Source of the DNA: Mucilaginibacter gossypii
GTDB lineage: Bacteria; Bacteroidota; Bacteroidia; Sphingobacteriales; Sphingobacteriaceae
Length of the DNA stretch: 64,000 bases
Assembly: GCF_900100945.1 (NCBI RefSeq)
Contig: NZ_FNCG01000025.1
Location: 1 to 64,000 of the forward strand
Reading direction: 5' to 3'
Part shown: piece after piece, positions 41,195 to 49,094 of the stretch
Layout: every line of letters starts with the position of its first letter
Position numbering within the stretch: position 1 is the first letter of the stretch
Translations under genes and position numbers: made by a program
Notes under the pieces: generated by a model
The model's database searches: none
The model's input: only the letters and a program-made list of their open reading frames with translations
Told to the model about the DNA's origin: nothing

Positions 41195-42049
41195 TTAGTT
41201 ATTTAATTCCTTAATATATCCATCAATGCGCTGACTGAAAACAGGGTCAGGCATCATTTCTTTGCATTTCTGGTAAGCGTCAATAGCTTCCTTTTTCATG
41301 CCTAATTGCTTATAGCTTTCGGCTAAATAGAAAGTAGGTTCCAGTTCCTGCTTTTGCGCAAGCAGTGTTTTAAACCTGCTTACCGCTTTTTCATACTGAC
41401 CCGATTTCATGGCGAACATACCTAAGTTAAGGTTAGCGTTCCAATTTTTCGGGTCTTTTTTAACAACCTCAAGCAACAGCGCTATACCCTGCATAGGGCC
41501 TGCTGCGCCATTAACGTAAGCTATGCCCAACCCGGTTTTACCTTCAAGGTTTTCGGGTTGTAATTTCAAAGCATTTTGAAATGCTTCGGCAGCATCATTC
41601 ACAAACGCAGGTTGAAATAAAGTATCCTGTGTAAGTTTATATGCATCATTAAAACGGTTACCTGCATTTATCCAGTCTTGTACCTTGTTTTCTTTACGGG
41701 CTAATGCCTGGTAATAAAACGCTGCAGGTGCGGGCTGGTTAACATCATCCCAGTGCTTGGCAAGCTGCGCTTGCAAAACCGGTGCATCTGCGTCTGATGC
41801 TTTTTTTAACTGGGCTTCAAGGTCATTGATCTTAGCCGCCAATGCATCCCCAATAGCTGCTTTGGCAGGGGCCGACACCATATCAACGGTAACATTAGCT
41901 GCCGGTTTAGCAGCGCCCGCTGAGGCGGCCATGGCCGGTTTGCCGTTTTTATCGTCTTTTGGTTTTACTAAACCTTTTACGGGCAACCAATACAAATAGC
42001 CCATAATAACAACTACGGCTGCACTAACGACTATTTGTTTTTTATTCAT
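41195..42049 (-). CDS. TPR-repeat protein with N-terminal membrane anchor
   Basis: The 284-residue protein has one transmembrane segment at residues 6-26 (VVSAAVVVIMGYLYWLPV) and an Ala/Lys/Pro linker (about 35-60). At least three TPR units follow in the C-terminal half: LEGKTGLGIAYVNGAAGPMQ, NWNANLNLGMFAMKSGQYEK and LEPTFYLAESYKQLGMKKEA. It most likely acts as a membrane-tethered scaffold. It lies 12 nt downstream of HU and 22 nt upstream of the small basic ORF, in the HU-rng operon. Confidence 0.8.
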   Translation of the reverse strand: MNKKQIVVSAAVVVIMGYLYWLPVKGLVKPKDDKNGKPAMAASAGAAKPAANVTVDMVSAPAKAAIGDALAAKINDLEAQLKKASDADAPVLQAQLAKHWDDVNQPAPAAFYYQALARKENKVQDWINAGNRFNDAYKLTQDTLFQPAFVNDAAEAFQNALKLQPENLEGKTGLGIAYVNGAAGPMQGIALLLEVVKKDPKNWNANLNLGMFAMKSGQYEKAVSRFKTLLAQKQELEPTFYLAESYKQLGMKKEAIDAYQKCKEMMPDPVFSQRIDGYIKELNN

Positions 42050-42061
42050 GATGGCGTATAA

Positions 42062-42358
42062 TTATTTTTTGCTGGTTTTGTTACCTGACTTTACTTTCTC
42101 AACAAAAGTTTTGGCCGGTTTAAAGCTTGGCACAAAGTGCTCAGGGATAATGATGGCAGTATTTTTTGAAATGTTACGTGCTGTTTTCTTAGCTCTTTTT
42201 TTAACCACAAAGCTACCGAACCCTCTTACATATACGTTTTCGCCGCCAACCATTGAGCTTTTAACAACTTTGAAAAACGCCTCAACAGTTTCCTGCACGT
42301 CTACTTTCTCTATACCTGTTTTTGATGAGATTTCAGTTATAATTTCTGCCTTAGTCAT
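42062..42358 (-). CDS. HU/IHF family DNA-binding protein
   Basis: The 98-residue nucleoid protein has the helical dimer region MTKAEIITEISSKTGIEKVD, the loop GGENVYVRGFGSFVVKKRAK and the arm segment ARNISKNTAIIIPEHFVPSF. The arm proline is partly shifted (IIIPEHFVPSFKP), as in other Bacteroidota HU proteins. It binds and bends DNA. It is first gene of an operon with the TPR protein, the basic peptide and rng, and divergent from mutY. TACTTTTG lies 51 nt upstream. Confidence 0.93.
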   Translation of the reverse strand: MTKAEIITEISSKTGIEKVDVQETVEAFFKVVKSSMVGGENVYVRGFGSFVVKKRAKKTARNISKNTAIIIPEHFVPSFKPAKTFVEKVKSGNKTSKK

Positions 42359-42408
42359 ATCTTATTTACTTAATTTAATTTTATAAATACTTAACTGTTT
42401 TGGGGTTG

Positions 42409-42416
42409 CAAAAGTA
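42409..42416 (-). promoter_or_regulatory. putative -7 promoter element of the HU operon
   Basis: Minus-strand TACTTTTG is a full TAnnTTTG match, 51 nt from the HU start. A TTTC about 20 nt further upstream could serve as a weak -33. Confidence 0.5.
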
Positions 42417-42645
42417 TCGCTTTATCCGTTAACAGCGAAATATTTATCCGTTTTTTTTTGCCAGGGGCGTAAAACCTACATTTTCGTTACAATTTTGAGT
42501 ATGAGAGGCTTATAAATTACTGGTTAAACATCAATTTGCCGGTGTAAAGAAGTGTGAAAAAAAGTGTGAAAATCGATCAATCCAACTGGTAGTAAAGGGC
42601 TTGTAATTTCACAGGTTAGTTGCCAATATTTATCTCTGATTTTTA

Positions 42646-42829
42646 AATATCAACTCCCCGACCTCCTGGCTTTCCTCCTGGTTTCTGAATCTTGATTTCA
42701 TATCTCCAAACCCTCCTCCCTCTTGTTGGTTCTTGATTGCCTGCCTCATGATTCCCCCTCTATGCCTCCTGCCCTCCTCTCTTGATTCCTGATTCTTACC
42801 TTCTTGTTTCCTGCCTTCTTGTTTCTTAA
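42646..42829. repeat. pyrimidine-rich degenerate heptad region upstream of mutY
   Basis: About 180 nt of C/T-rich sequence on the plus strand, made of units such as CTTGATT, CCTGATT, CTTGTTT and CCTGCCT. TG dinucleotides near 42783, 42790, 42805, 42812 and 42820 are 7 or 8 bp apart. The rest of the 485-nt HU-mutY gap holds the HU promoter and a GTGTGAAAA duplication near 42550-42570; no gene is seen. Confidence 0.6.
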
Positions 42830-42843
42830 TTACTTTTACAACA

Positions 42844-43890
42844 ATGAATTTTACCGACGAAGTTGTACAATGGTACTTAAACAACAAACGAAACCTGCCC
42901 TGGCGCAATACTACCGATCCTTATGTGATCTGGCTATCTGAGATCATATTGCAGCAAACCCGGGTTGAACAGGGCATGCCATATTTTTATCGTTTCCTGG
43001 AAAAATATCCTGATGTAAGCAGCTTTGCCGCTGCTCATGAAGATGAGATCCTGAAGCTGTGGCAGGGACTGGGTTACTACTCAAGGGGGCGCAACATGCT
43101 TAAAACAGCCCGGTTGGTACAGGAGCTCCATAACGGACGTTTCCCGGATAGCTATAATGAACTGATAAAACTAAAAGGTATTGGCGAATACACAGCCGCC
43201 GCTATCGCTTCGTTTGCAGCTAATGAAGCCAAAGCCGTGGTCGACGGTAACGTTTATCGTGTACTGGCGCGATACCTGGGTATCTATGAGCTTATCAACT
43301 CAACCGGGGGTAAAAAAACATTTCAACAAGCTGCCGACGATTTTCTTAATAAGAAAATGCCGGGACTGCATAATCAGGCCATGATGGAGTTTGGTGCCAT
43401 GCTGTGCAAACCTAAAAATCCGGCCTGTGGTATTTGCCCTGTCCGCCTGGGTTGCGTGGCCTTTAACACCAACACTGTTGCCGCTCTCCCGGTGAAATTA
43501 AAAACTGTAAAAGTACGTGAGCGCTTTTTTAATTATTTCCTGGTAACCAACGGCGATACCATTTTGATGAACAAAAGGGGCGATAAAGACATCTGGGCTA
43601 ATATGTTTGATTTACCTATGGTTGAAACAGATACGCTTTTAAGCCTTGAAGAATTATTAAAACAACCCGAAGTTTTAGCTGTTTTTGGTGATGGTATTGA
43701 AGCTACTGAAATCTCGCCGGTTCATAAACATATCCTTACTCATCAGCGGCTTTTTGTAAGACTGATAAAAATTAAAAACCAGCCACTCAAAACGCACGAA
43801 AACTGGGTTAAAATTAACGTTCATAACCTGCCTGAGTTAGCTTTACCAAAAATCATTTTTATATTATTAAAAAATATTTTTAATTTGTAA
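42844..43890 (+). CDS. mutY: A/G-specific adenine glycosylase
   Basis: DNA repair glycosylase of 348 residues that removes adenine opposite 8-oxoguanine. It has LSEIILQQTRVEQGMPYF (catalytic Glu near residue 30), the helix-hairpin-helix LKGIGEYTAAAIASF (about 109-123) and the catalytic Asp in AVVDGNVYRVLARYLG (about 137). The iron-sulphur cluster reads CKPKNPACGICPVRLGC with C-x6-C-x2-C-x5-C spacing (about 190-206). A C-terminal NUDIX-like domain (FNYFLVTNGDTILMNKRGD; ISPVHKHILTHQRL) recognises 8-oxoG. It is followed 24 nt later by ssb on the same strand, a DNA maintenance pair. Confidence 0.95.
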   Translation: MNFTDEVVQWYLNNKRNLPWRNTTDPYVIWLSEIILQQTRVEQGMPYFYRFLEKYPDVSSFAAAHEDEILKLWQGLGYYSRGRNMLKTARLVQELHNGRFPDSYNELIKLKGIGEYTAAAIASFAANEAKAVVDGNVYRVLARYLGIYELINSTGGKKTFQQAADDFLNKKMPGLHNQAMMEFGAMLCKPKNPACGICPVRLGCVAFNTNTVAALPVKLKTVKVRERFFNYFLVTNGDTILMNKRGDKDIWANMFDLPMVETDTLLSLEELLKQPEVLAVFGDGIEATEISPVHKHILTHQRLFVRLIKIKNQPLKTHENWVKINVHNLPELALPKIIFILLKNIFNL

Positions 43891-43914
43891 AATAATTTTA
43901 CGTTAATTTATGGC

Positions 43915-44325
43915 ATGTCTGGAATAAACAAAGTAATACTCGTTGGCCACTTAGGCAAAGACCCTGAAGTACGGAATTTAGAAGGTGGCGTATCTGTTAC
44001 GAGTTTCCCTTTAGCTACTTCCGAAACTTTTAACAAAGATGGCCGCAAGGTTGAACAAACCGAATGGCATAATATTGTAATGTGGCGCGGACTGGCAGAA
44101 GTAGCGGCCAGGTTTCTTTCAAAAGGGAAACTGGTTTACATTGAGGGCAAACTCCGCACCCGCTCATTTGAGGATAAGGAAGGTATAAAAAAATACACTA
44201 CCGAAATTGTGGCCGAAAACTTCACTATGCTTGGCCGAAAAAGTGATTTTGAAACCGAGCCGTTAAAATCACCCGCAAAAAACGGGGATTCGTTTATAGA
44301 TCATTTAAATGCCGAAGATTATTAA
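43915..44325 (+). CDS. ssb: single-stranded DNA-binding protein
   Basis: The 136-residue OB-fold protein has MSGINKVILVGHLGKDPEVR, FPLATSETFNKDGRKVEQTE, WHNIVMWRGLAEVAARFLSK and GKLVYIEGKLRTRSFEDKEG, all diagnostic of bacterial SSB. The C-terminal part is short (KNGDSFIDHLNAEDY) and ends in Glu-Asp-Tyr rather than the usual acidic DDIPF-type tip that recruits repair proteins. This may be the shorter Bacteroidota paralogue. It lies downstream of mutY and is followed by a terminator. Confidence 0.92.
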   Translation: MSGINKVILVGHLGKDPEVRNLEGGVSVTSFPLATSETFNKDGRKVEQTEWHNIVMWRGLAEVAARFLSKGKLVYIEGKLRTRSFEDKEGIKKYTTEIVAENFTMLGRKSDFETEPLKSPAKNGDSFIDHLNAEDY

Positions 44326-44355
44326 ATTACCGATACTTACTAAAACATCCCAAAG

Positions 44356-44391
44356 AAAAAATGCCGATAACACTTGTCACTGGCATTTTTT
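44356..44391 (+). terminator. terminator after ssb
   Basis: AAAAAATGCC (44356-44365) pairs with GGCATTTTTT (44382-44391) around a 16-nt loop, with an A/T-rich tail on the plus strand. It lies 30 nt after the ssb stop and could also serve the convergent lipoprotein gene. Confidence 0.75.
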
Positions 44392-44415
44392 ATATCCCGG
44401 AAAATTGCAAAACGG

Positions 44416-44910
44416 TTATTGCTTAAAATAGTTCACACCCTGCGGCGCGGTACAATCGTCGGCCGGTCCGCATATATATGTCAACGTAAGTACATTCCCT
44501 CCGGCATTTAAAACCATAGTGTAGTTGGCCGTTACCGCAATGACATTGCTAACCGCCGCCAGTTCGGAAACCGGACCAAAAGCATTGTTTTTGTTTTGAT
44601 AATCGGTTATATCATACAAGGTTAACACCGAATTCTGGATCTTATACTTTCCAACCCTTTTTGACGCTGTTCCGATAAGCTTTTCGGAAACCGAGTCGAT
44701 ACTGGTCACCGTGCCTTCAAATGTGTGGTCGGTTTTAAAATCGTATTCGTATTGTACCCACTGTTTTGAAAAGGCAGCAGGAACAATCCATTTTCCGGAT
44801 ATTTTTAGCTCACTATTGGTTACCCTCTCTTTGTGACAGCCCCAAAAAGCTGTTACTAAAACAATGGCTAATAAGCCTACCACTTTGGCAGGATTCGTAA
44901 TTTGTTTCAT
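44416..44910 (-). CDS. hypothetical lipoprotein
   Basis: Start set at ATG 44908-44910 (MKQITNPAKVVGLLAIVLVT); 25 in-frame codons further upstream form no sensible signal. The 164-residue protein has a signal ending AFWGCHKE (Cys24) and a compact beta-rich body (ISGKWIVPAAFSKQW, HTFEGTVTSIDSVSEK, VGKYKIQNSVLTLYDITDY), probably a lipocalin-like barrel as in many small Bacteroidota lipoproteins. Two late cysteines (ICGPADDC) may form a disulphide. No function recognised. Confidence 0.7.
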   Translation of the reverse strand: MKQITNPAKVVGLLAIVLVTAFWGCHKERVTNSELKISGKWIVPAAFSKQWVQYEYDFKTDHTFEGTVTSIDSVSEKLIGTASKRVGKYKIQNSVLTLYDITDYQNKNNAFGPVSELAAVSNVIAVTANYTMVLNAGGNVLTLTYICGPADDCTAPQGVNYFKQ

Positions 44911-44974
44911 ATCAATGATTACGCTTAAAAAAAGCATAATGATACAGCAGCATATTCTTTTCCCAGCAAACGCA

Positions 44975-45008
44975 AAAGCCCTCATATAATGGAATATATG
45001 AGGGCTTT
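44975..45008 (-). terminator. terminator after the DPP IV-like gene
   Basis: Perfect 14-bp stem AAAGCCCTCATATA (44975-44988) / TATATGAGGGCTTT (44995-45008) with a 6-nt loop, 13 nt past the stop at 45022. Confidence 0.8.
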
Positions 45009-45021
45009 GCCTGTTAATATT

Positions 45022-47211
45022 CTATCTTCCTCCCGGAGGGCATTTAGCTTTCAGATACTGTGTAAATAACGTGCGCAAATGCTGTGTTGTACCTTCGCCT
45101 TCCGATATCGAATGCGTACGGTTAGGGTATGACATCAGCTGGAACTGCCTGTTGTATTTCACCAGTTCATCAATCAGCAGCTCGGCATTTTTGTAATGCA
45201 CATTATCATCGCCCGTGCCATGAATGTAAAGCAGGTTGCCTTTCAAATTCTTAGCATAAGTAACCGGCGAACCTTTGATAAACACTGCACGGCCTGCATC
45301 ATCGGTTGGTACGCCCATATAGCGCTCCTGGTAAATGTTATCATAAGTAAGCTGGTTGCCTACTGCCGCTACCGCTATCCCTGTTTTATAAATATCTCCA
45401 TACTGGAACATCAGGTTAAGAGTTGATGAACCGCCGCCGCTCCAGCCGTGCACTGCTATACGGGATGAATCGACAAATGGCCATTTAATGATCTCTTTGG
45501 CAGCCATAGCCTGATCGCGGATATTGATGATCCCTATGTTCTTGTAAATAGCCTTGCGCCAGGCTGTACCTTTAGGGGCGGGGGCGCCACGGCCTTCAAC
45601 CGACATGTAAATATAACCGTCATCGGCCATACTGCCTTCATACAGCCTATTACGACCTGTTCCCCAGGTATCCGTTACGGTTTGTCCGGCCGGTTCGCCA
45701 TAAACGGTAAACAGTACCGGGTATTTTTTATTGGGGTCGAAATTGGTTGGCTTTACCATCCAGCCGTCCATTTCAATGCCATCAACAGTTTTTACTTTGA
45801 AAAACTCGGGTTTATTTTTAGCGTTTTTATCAACGGTTATTACAGTACCGCCGATATGCTTGTGAGCTGGCAAACTGATCACCTCGCTTTGCGGGTGGGT
45901 ATAGCTGTTGCTGAAATTATGCAGCGCAACCTTACCGTTGGGCGAAATATCATAGCTATGCGTGCCCGGTTCATCAGCAGGCGAAACACGCTCGGCTGTG
46001 CCGCCGCTTAATTTTATTTTGTAAAGATATTTCTGTGTAGCATTATCCGGCGAAGCGATGAAGTATACATAACCCAAAGCTTCGTCGATCATGTCGATGC
46101 CGATCACATCATAATTGCCTTTGGTGATCAGGCTTTCTTTGCCTTCACGGGTTATTTTATACAAATGGCGCCAGCCATCCTTTTCGCTCAGCCATAAAAA
46201 ACTTTTGCCTTTTTCAATCCAGCCCCAGCCTACCGGGTCGCCCCCGGCTACACGTGCTTTAACATCAATCCATGAATCATTATGCTCTTCGCGGATTACA
46301 CGGGTTGTGCCGTTTGACACGTTGCCTATAAACACGCGGCTTTCATTTTGCGCACGATTTAGTTGTTCAAGAATAACTTCGTTTGAGTTATCGGCCCATT
46401 CCATATTAGGGATGTAATGCTGCACAGCATCGCCGGGCACATTGATCCAGGTAGTTGTACCGGTAGCGGTGTTAACAACGCCCACTTTACATGAGCTTGG
46501 ATCTTCGCCCGCAACAGGGTACTCAACCGGCACAACATAGGGATAAACCGAATCGGTAGTGTTCAGCATCAAATAGGTTTTGATCTTGCTGGCGTCTATT
46601 TGCCAGTAGGCTATCGATTTACTATCCGGCGACCAGCGGAAACCATCGCGGCAGCCAAACTCTTCCTCATAAGCCCAGTCAAAAGTACCGTTGATAAGCG
46701 TTTGGGTACCATCGGTAGTTAATTGTTTTACCGAACCATCGGCCAAATCTTCCATGTAAATGTTATGCCCGCTTACGTAAGCAGCTTTACTGCCATCTGG
46801 CGAAAATTTGGCGAACATCAGTGATGATGCCGGCCGGTTTTTACCCAACTGCCAAAGCTTTTTGGTATTAGAATCATACACCCAGTAATCGCCTCGGGTA
46901 TCATAACGCCATACTTTTTTGGTATTGGTATTAATGAGTACTTTTTTGTTATCATCGCTCACCGTAAACCTTTTAACACTGATAGGCGCTTTGCCTGCTG
47001 GTGTCAATTCTTCTTTGGTAATAAAAACAGTTTTTTTGGAAGTATCGCGGGCATCAATCATGATAATCTGCCCGCCGGTTATGCGGTAATACTGATAGCC
47101 GTCTTTTGTCCAGTTAACGGCGGCCCGTTGCGCCCGGGCCGTATTTTGCAGTAAGATTAACAATAGCGCAGTAAGGAAAAATAATCCCGAACGGTAAAAT
47201 TTCATATACAT
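45022..47211 (-). CDS. S9 family peptidase, dipeptidyl peptidase IV-like
   Basis: Exported serine peptidase of 729 residues that removes dipeptides from proline- or alanine-containing peptides. An N-terminal signal (GLFFLTALLLILLQNTARA) precedes an eight-bladed propeller (about 40-470; SPDGSKAAYVSGHNIYMEDL, EEEFGCRDGFRWSPDSKSIA with the Glu pair that binds the substrate N terminus). The alpha/beta hydrolase domain has HGWSGGGSSTLNLM (Ser near 589), HGTGDDNVHYKNAELL (Asp near 667) and YPNRTHSISEG (His near 698). Complete and of usual length. Divergent from a serine hydrolase gene. Confidence 0.93.
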   Translation of the reverse strand: MYMKFYRSGLFFLTALLLILLQNTARAQRAAVNWTKDGYQYYRITGGQIIMIDARDTSKKTVFITKEELTPAGKAPISVKRFTVSDDNKKVLINTNTKKVWRYDTRGDYWVYDSNTKKLWQLGKNRPASSLMFAKFSPDGSKAAYVSGHNIYMEDLADGSVKQLTTDGTQTLINGTFDWAYEEEFGCRDGFRWSPDSKSIAYWQIDASKIKTYLMLNTTDSVYPYVVPVEYPVAGEDPSSCKVGVVNTATGTTTWINVPGDAVQHYIPNMEWADNSNEVILEQLNRAQNESRVFIGNVSNGTTRVIREEHNDSWIDVKARVAGGDPVGWGWIEKGKSFLWLSEKDGWRHLYKITREGKESLITKGNYDVIGIDMIDEALGYVYFIASPDNATQKYLYKIKLSGGTAERVSPADEPGTHSYDISPNGKVALHNFSNSYTHPQSEVISLPAHKHIGGTVITVDKNAKNKPEFFKVKTVDGIEMDGWMVKPTNFDPNKKYPVLFTVYGEPAGQTVTDTWGTGRNRLYEGSMADDGYIYMSVEGRGAPAPKGTAWRKAIYKNIGIINIRDQAMAAKEIIKWPFVDSSRIAVHGWSGGGSSTLNLMFQYGDIYKTGIAVAAVGNQLTYDNIYQERYMGVPTDDAGRAVFIKGSPVTYAKNLKGNLLYIHGTGDDNVHYKNAELLIDELVKYNRQFQLMSYPNRTHSISEGEGTTQHLRTLFTQYLKAKCPPGGR

Positions 47212-47234
47212 TTAGTTTGAATTAATAGAGCGGC

Positions 47235-47257
47235 GTTATTTTTATTTATTAAATAAC
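47235..47257. promoter_or_regulatory. inverted repeat between divergent peptidase and hydrolase genes
   Basis: GTTATTT (47235-47241) and AAATAAC (47251-47257) are perfect 7-bp arms with a 9-nt A/T spacer, 24 nt from the peptidase ATG and 57 nt from the hydrolase ATG. Position suggests an operator acting on both; A/T richness makes chance occurrence possible. Confidence 0.3.
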
Positions 47258-47313
47258 GTCACTGTAAATTTTGCGTTAAATTAGCACAATAAAGAACTCT
47301 AAAGCCCTCTGTA

Positions 47314-48846
47314 ATGAAAAAAATACCTCTATTGCTCGCTGCCTGCATGTTATTTTTCACATCGGTAAACGCCCAGCGGGCCGACAGGAGCAAATTCATT
47401 AAAGACAGTTTAGATCTATATATCAGCAAGGCCTTAACCAACTGGCGCGTGCCGGGCATAGCTGTTTGTATTGTGAAAGATAACAAGGTTGTGCTGATGA
47501 AAGGTTATGGCATTAAAGAGCTTGGCCTCATGAACAAAGTTGATGAAAATACCTTGTTCATGATAGGCAGCAATACCAAAGCTTTCACGGCAACAGCGCT
47601 TGCCATGCTGGAGGCAAACAAAAAACTGTCATTAGATGACAAGGTAACCAAATACATACCTGAATTTAAACTGGAAGACAAAAACGCAAGCGACCAGGTA
47701 ATAGTGCGAGATCTCCTTTGCCACCGCCTCGGCTTCCGAACCTTCCAGGGCGATTTTACTTTTTACAATACCAACCTTACACGCCAGGAGGTAATTCAGC
47801 GTTTGGGCAAGCTTAAAGCTACTTATCCGTTCCGTACACGCTGGGGATATACCAACGCGGCATTTTTAACGGCCGGCGAGATCATTCCGAAGGTTACCAA
47901 CGGGCACTCATGGGAAGCTTACTTAAAGGAAGCCATTTTTGCACCACTGGGTATGGGCAATACTTTGGCCCTAAGCAAGGATTTGCCAACATCCTTAAAC
48001 CGCACGGTGCCGCATACTATTGTCGACGGCAGGCTTACGCCAATCCCTTATTGCCAGATAGATGGGATCGCACCTGCGGGATCTATCAGCTCGTCTGTAA
48101 ATGACATGAGCAAATGGGCACTTGCTTTACTGAACGATGGTAAGGTTGGGCAGCGTCAGGTAATCCCTTCCGCAGCCATTCAGGCAACACGTGTCCCGCA
48201 GGATATCGTGAGTAGTGTTCATCATATGAACGGCGAAAATAACTTTGAGCTTTATGGCTTAGGCTGGTTTATCCAGGATTACTCGGGCCACAGGCTGGTG
48301 ATGCATGATGGCGGGGTTAACGGCTATTTGTCGTCAGTAACGCTTTCGCCGCAGGATAACCTGGGCATCATCATATTAACCAATACCGATCAGAACCAGT
48401 TGTTTGAGGCCCTGCGCTGGGATATTTTAGATGCTTATTTCAAACAACCCTTCCGCAATTACAGCGAAGGTTATTTAAAACAATACAAAGCCAATATCGC
48501 AACCGAACAGGCTGAAGATAAAAAGCTGAGGGATTCTGTCCTGTTAAACCCCAAACCAATGTTGTTGCCAAACAAATACATTGGCAAGTACAGCAACGAT
48601 TTTTATGGCAGCATGGAGGTTACCCAGGGCGAGGGCAACAACCTCGAAATGCGCTTTGAGCATCACCCTAAAATGTATGCCTTGCTAAAACCACTTGGCG
48701 GTAACCGCTTTTATGTAACTTTTTCTGACCCTACACTGGGGAAAGCTGTATTTCCGTTCATGGTACAAAACGGCGAGGTTACGGGAGTACGCGTAAAAGT
48801 GGCTGATTTTGTAGAGCGGGGTGCGTATGATTTTAAGAAGAATTAA
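47314..48846 (+). CDS. serine hydrolase, class C beta-lactamase-like with DUF3471-type tail
   Basis: Exported protein of 510 residues. A signal peptide (MKKIPLLLAACMLFFTSVNA) precedes a beta-lactamase/esterase domain with SNTKAFTATALAMLEANKKL (SxxK; Ser near 86), RWGYTNAAFLTAGEI (YxN; Tyr near 188) and a C-terminal HDGGVNGYLSSVTL (HxG replacing KTG; near 330). A beta-rich C-terminal module follows (about 400-510; IGKYSNDFYGSMEVTQGEGN), typical of DUF3471. The HxG box is normal for penicillin-binding esterases of this class rather than true lactamases. The substrate may be a peptide or ester. Confidence 0.92.
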   Translation: MKKIPLLLAACMLFFTSVNAQRADRSKFIKDSLDLYISKALTNWRVPGIAVCIVKDNKVVLMKGYGIKELGLMNKVDENTLFMIGSNTKAFTATALAMLEANKKLSLDDKVTKYIPEFKLEDKNASDQVIVRDLLCHRLGFRTFQGDFTFYNTNLTRQEVIQRLGKLKATYPFRTRWGYTNAAFLTAGEIIPKVTNGHSWEAYLKEAIFAPLGMGNTLALSKDLPTSLNRTVPHTIVDGRLTPIPYCQIDGIAPAGSISSSVNDMSKWALALLNDGKVGQRQVIPSAAIQATRVPQDIVSSVHHMNGENNFELYGLGWFIQDYSGHRLVMHDGGVNGYLSSVTLSPQDNLGIIILTNTDQNQLFEALRWDILDAYFKQPFRNYSEGYLKQYKANIATEQAEDKKLRDSVLLNPKPMLLPNKYIGKYSNDFYGSMEVTQGEGNNLEMRFEHHPKMYALLKPLGGNRFYVTFSDPTLGKAVFPFMVQNGEVTGVRVKVADFVERGAYDFKKN

Positions 48847-48900
48847 AGCAGGGTTAAATACGATAAAGGTGAGTTAACAAAAGCGTGGGATTGTGCGGTT

Positions 48901-49004
48901 CCCCTCTTGAGAGGGGCGAAGGGGTGTGTCTCTGCTTTGATAAGCTAATTACATAAACACACCCCTGCTAACGCTCTCCCCTTCGCGTTCCCTCTCAAGA
49001 GGGG
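48901..49004. repeat. fold-back palindromic repeat, CCCCTC/GAGGGG family
   Basis: The left part CCCCTCTTGAGAGGGG (48901-48916), followed by CGAAGGGGTGTGT, mirrors the right part ACACACCCCT (48957-48966), CCCCTTCGCG and CCCTCTCAAGAGGGG (48990-49004). The whole can fold into a long hairpin with an A/T-rich centre. It lies between the serine hydrolase stop and the NHL gene terminator. Confidence 0.75.
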
Positions 49005-49034
49005 ATTTGAAAATTTAAAAATCTCACATAAAAA

Positions 49035-49072
49035 AGCGGGATAATTTTTCCCGAAAGAAAAACTATCCCGCT
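49035..49072 (-). terminator. terminator after the NHL lipoprotein gene
   Basis: AGCGGGATA (49035-49043) pairs with TATCCCGCT (49064-49072). The stem continues after one mismatch with TTTTTC/GAAAAA and ends in a CCGAAA loop. It lies 22 nt past the stop at 49095. Confidence 0.8.
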
Positions 49073-49094
49073 GAAAATATTTAAACAATTAAGC

